Shown here piece after piece: positions 5,875 through 7,207 of a stretch of DNA of 7,207 nucleotides. The stretch spans positions 1 to 7,207 of the forward strand of contig DMFR01000070.1 in the NCBI GenBank assembly GCA_003450125.1. Reading direction: 5' to 3'. A program made the translations under genes and the position numbers. This stretch comes from Prolixibacteraceae bacterium. GTDB taxonomy: Bacteria > Bacteroidota > Bacteroidia > Bacteroidales > Prolixibacteraceae. The notes under the pieces were generated by a model that was not told the origin of the DNA, did no database searches, and worked only from the letters and a program-made list of their open reading frames with translations. Within the stretch, counting starts at the first letter, position 1; each line of letters starts with the position of its first letter.

Positions 5875-6444
5875 ATGAAATCGATTTCCATTAAAGCCAC
5901 AAAGAGAGAAATTGTTGGCAAAAAAGAAGCCAAAAGGCTGCGTGTTGAAGGATTAGTACCCGGAGTACTTTATGGAGGTGACGAACCTGTCCATTTTTAT
6001 GCTCCTGAAAAAGAATTCAAATCACTGATTTATACACCAAACGTATATCTTGTTGATCTTGATATTGACGGAACTGTTACTCAGTCAATTATTCAGGCTA
6101 CTCAATTTCATCCTGTAAGAGAACAATTGTTGCACGTTGACTTCCTTCGTACTTCAGCTGACAAAACAGTAAAAGTTGAAATTCCTGTAAAGGTTGAAGG
6201 TTTTGCAAAAGGTATCCGTAACGGGGGTAAATTAAAATTGAACCTTCGTACCTTGAAAGTAAAAGCAATGGTCAAACATCTTCCAGATGCGATCGTGATC
6301 AATGTTGACGATTTGGATATCGGCCAGAGCTACAAAGTGGCTTCTCTGGAAAGAGAAAACCTGGAATTTTTGAATGCAAAAGCAGTTCCGGTTGTAACGA
6401 TCATGATTACCAGGGCTGCAAAAGCCGCTCAGGGTAAAGGTTAA
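5875..6444 (+). CDS. rplY: 50S ribosomal protein L25/Ctc, two-domain form
   Basis: L25 binds 5S rRNA in the central protuberance of the large subunit; the long form with a second domain is known as TL5 or Ctc, and Ctc is a general stress protein in Bacillus. At 189 residues this is the long form. The N-terminal L25 domain (about 1-91) shows KREIVGKKEAKRLRVEGLVP, then GVLYGG, and ends with the hallmark FHPVREQLLHVDFLR (78-92). The C-terminal TL5 domain (about 97-178) contains VEIPVKVEGFAKG (101-113) and VNVDDLDIG-like VINVDDLDIGQ (141-151). The tail AAKAAQGKG is short and basic, shorter than the acidic or Ala-rich tails of some relatives. The leader is A-rich with no Shine-Dalgarno site near the ATG. 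pth follows after 18 bp, so the two are almost certainly cotranscribed. Confidence 0.95.
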   Translation: MKSISIKATKREIVGKKEAKRLRVEGLVPGVLYGGDEPVHFYAPEKEFKSLIYTPNVYLVDLDIDGTVTQSIIQATQFHPVREQLLHVDFLRTSADKTVKVEIPVKVEGFAKGIRNGGKLKLNLRTLKVKAMVKHLPDAIVINVDDLDIGQSYKVASLERENLEFLNAKAVPVVTIMITRAAKAAQGKG

Positions 6445-6462
6445 TCCTTAAAATAGTTTGTC

Positions 6463-7029
6463 TTGAAGTACCTGATTGCAGGATTGGGAAATCCGGGGAA
6501 AGAATATGAAAATACCCGGCATAATATAGGATTTAAAGTATTGGACGCTCTCACAGAGGCGTCCAATATTGTTTTTAGCGATGAACGTTTGGGCTGGGTG
6601 ACCGAATATAAGTTCAAAGGTCGTACCTTTGTATTGCTCAAACCCACCACTTATATGAATTTAAGTGGAAAGGCTGTCAACTATTGGTTGCAGAAAGAAA
6701 ATATCCCGCTTGAGAACCTTTTGGTGGTGGTGGATGATCTGGCCTTGCCATTGGGTACTTTGCGGCTTCGGGCCAAAGGGAGTGATGCAGGGCACAACGG
6801 TCTGAAAAACATTACTGCTGTTCTGGGTAGCCAGGATTATTCCAGGCTTCGCATTGGCATTGGAGATAATTTCAGGCAAGGACAGCAAATTGATTATGTA
6901 CTGGGTGAGTGGGACAAGAAAGAGAAGCTGGAATTGACGGCCCTCATCGATACTTCAGTTGAAATCATCAAAAGCTTTGCCACCATTGGTGTACAGCAAA
7001 CCATGACATTCTTTAATAAAAAGAAATAA
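6463..7029 (+). CDS. pth: Peptidyl-tRNA hydrolase
   Basis: Pth cleaves the ester bond of peptidyl-tRNAs that drop off ribosomes, freeing tRNA for reuse, and is essential in most bacteria. The 188-residue protein has the standard bacterial features: GLGNPGKEYENTRHN (7-21) with N10 and the catalytic H20, PTTYMNLSG (61-69) with N66, VVDDLALP (89-96) with D92, and GSDAGHNGLKN (106-116) with N112. These match N10, H20, N68, D93 and N114 of the E. coli enzyme. The start codon is TTG: an in-frame TAG lies at 6454-6456 and the conserved N-terminal KYLIAGLGNPG must be included, so no upstream ATG is possible. A strong hairpin with a T-run lies inside codons 26-38 (see the separate entry). hslR starts one base after the pth stop, indicating one operon. 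Confidence 0.96.
   Translation: MKYLIAGLGNPGKEYENTRHNIGFKVLDALTEASNIVFSDERLGWVTEYKFKGRTFVLLKPTTYMNLSGKAVNYWLQKENIPLENLLVVVDDLALPLGTLRLRAKGSDAGHNGLKNITAVLGSQDYSRLRIGIGDNFRQGQQIDYVLGEWDKKEKLELTALIDTSVEIIKSFATIGVQQTMTFFNKKK
6539..6576 (+). terminator. Terminator-like hairpin inside pth
   Basis: TATTGGACGC (6539-6548) and GCGTCCAATA (6559-6568) form a perfect 10-bp stem. The remaining loop bases can form further pairs, with CTCT (6548-6551) against AGAG (6555-6558) if G6559 is bulged. TTGTTTTT follows at once (6569-6576). Stem plus T-run is the layout of an intrinsic terminator, yet it lies about 75 bases into the coding sequence. It may act as an attenuator, or it may be a coding coincidence. 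Confidence 0.4.
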
Positions 7030-7030
7030 T

Positions 7031-7207
7031 ATGGCTGAAGGAATTCGCATCGACAAGTGGCTATGGGCTGTGCGTCTGTATAAAACGCGTAGCCTTGCCT
7101 CCGAAGAATGTAAAAAAGGAAAGGTAATGATTAACGGGATGAACGTTAAGCCTTCCCGTGAAATAAAAGAAGGGGAAACGATCCAGCTTCGAAGACCTCC
7201 CATTACC
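7031..7207 (+). CDS. hslR: S4-domain RNA-binding protein, Hsp15-like, 3' end outside window
   Basis: The first 59 codons are present and open to the right edge. IRIDKWLWAVRLYKTRSLAS (5-24) followed by KKGKVMINGMNVKPSREIKE (29-48) and GETIQLRR (48-55) is the S4 RNA-binding domain of the Hsp15 family. The sequence RIDKWLW is characteristic of HslR, as opposed to ribosomal S4 or pseudouridine synthases. Hsp15 binds free 50S subunits carrying a nascent chain on tRNA and helps recycle them, a job close to that of Pth just upstream. The ATG comes one base after the pth stop (TAA-T-ATG), arguing for cotranscription and coupling. The full protein would be about 120-140 residues in most relatives. Confidence 0.87.
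   Translation, partial: MAEGIRIDKWLWAVRLYKTRSLASEECKKGKVMINGMNVKPSREIKEGETIQLRRPPIT

Noticed and set aside
6454..6460. TAGTTTG as a -7 element for pth
   Set aside because: It is one base short of TAnnTTTG and has no -33 partner; an 18-bp gap after rplY makes a separate promoter unnecessary.
6955..7203. 82-codon minus-strand frame across pth and hslR
   Set aside because: It is antisense to two recognisable genes and has no promoter or conserved motif.

Overview
The window looks like a chromosomal housekeeping stretch from a member of the Bacteroidota, probably a Bacteroidales- or Marinilabiliales-like bacterium; the rank below phylum is a guess. The evidence is promoter sequences of the Bacteroidota type (TAnnTTTG at -7, TTG about 19-20 bp further upstream), A-rich leaders with few Shine-Dalgarno sites, a secreted or membrane-anchored TPR protein of a kind common in the phylum, and protein variants (uridine kinase, L25/Ctc, small ManA) that resemble Bacteroidota versions. 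No rRNA, tRNA, CRISPR array, integrase or transposase gene was seen.

Left part, minus strand: bases 1-858 hold the N-terminal 286 residues of a TPR protein with a signal peptide; its C-terminus lies outside the window. A gene-poor stretch follows (859-1286). It contains a likely promoter for the TPR gene, a double-hairpin palindromic element (952-1007), an 11-bp tandem repeat (1129-1177) and a 14-bp perfect palindrome (1206-1219). This is the least ordinary DNA in the window. Next comes a two-gene minus-strand operon: uridine kinase (udk) and, one base after its stop codon, a DEDDy 3'-5' exonuclease of the PolB-exonuclease-like family.

Middle, plus strand: a 120-bp divergent promoter region separates udk from a small Dabb (dimeric alpha/beta barrel) protein. 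It is followed by type I mannose-6-phosphate isomerase (manA) and, 9 bp later, the ribosome-assembly GTPase YihA/YsxC/EngB. A small stem-loop overlaps the engB stop codon.

Right part, plus strand: ribose-phosphate pyrophosphokinase (prs) and the L25/Ctc ribosomal protein gene (rplY) each have their own candidate promoter. Peptidyl-tRNA hydrolase (pth, TTG start) and an S4-domain Hsp15-like protein (hslR, cut off by the window end) follow rplY closely, giving the order prs-rplY-pth-hslR. Apart from prs, which makes PRPP for nucleotide synthesis, these genes serve ribosome structure, peptidyl-tRNA recycling and rescue of stalled 50S subunits; EngB upstream fits the same theme.

I found no convincing new multi-gene system. 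The points most worth a second look are the repeat and palindrome cluster at 952-1219, a terminator-like hairpin with a T-run inside the pth coding sequence (6539-6576), a Cys in place of the usual base-contacting His in uridine kinase, and possible alternative RNA pairings in the rplY leader.
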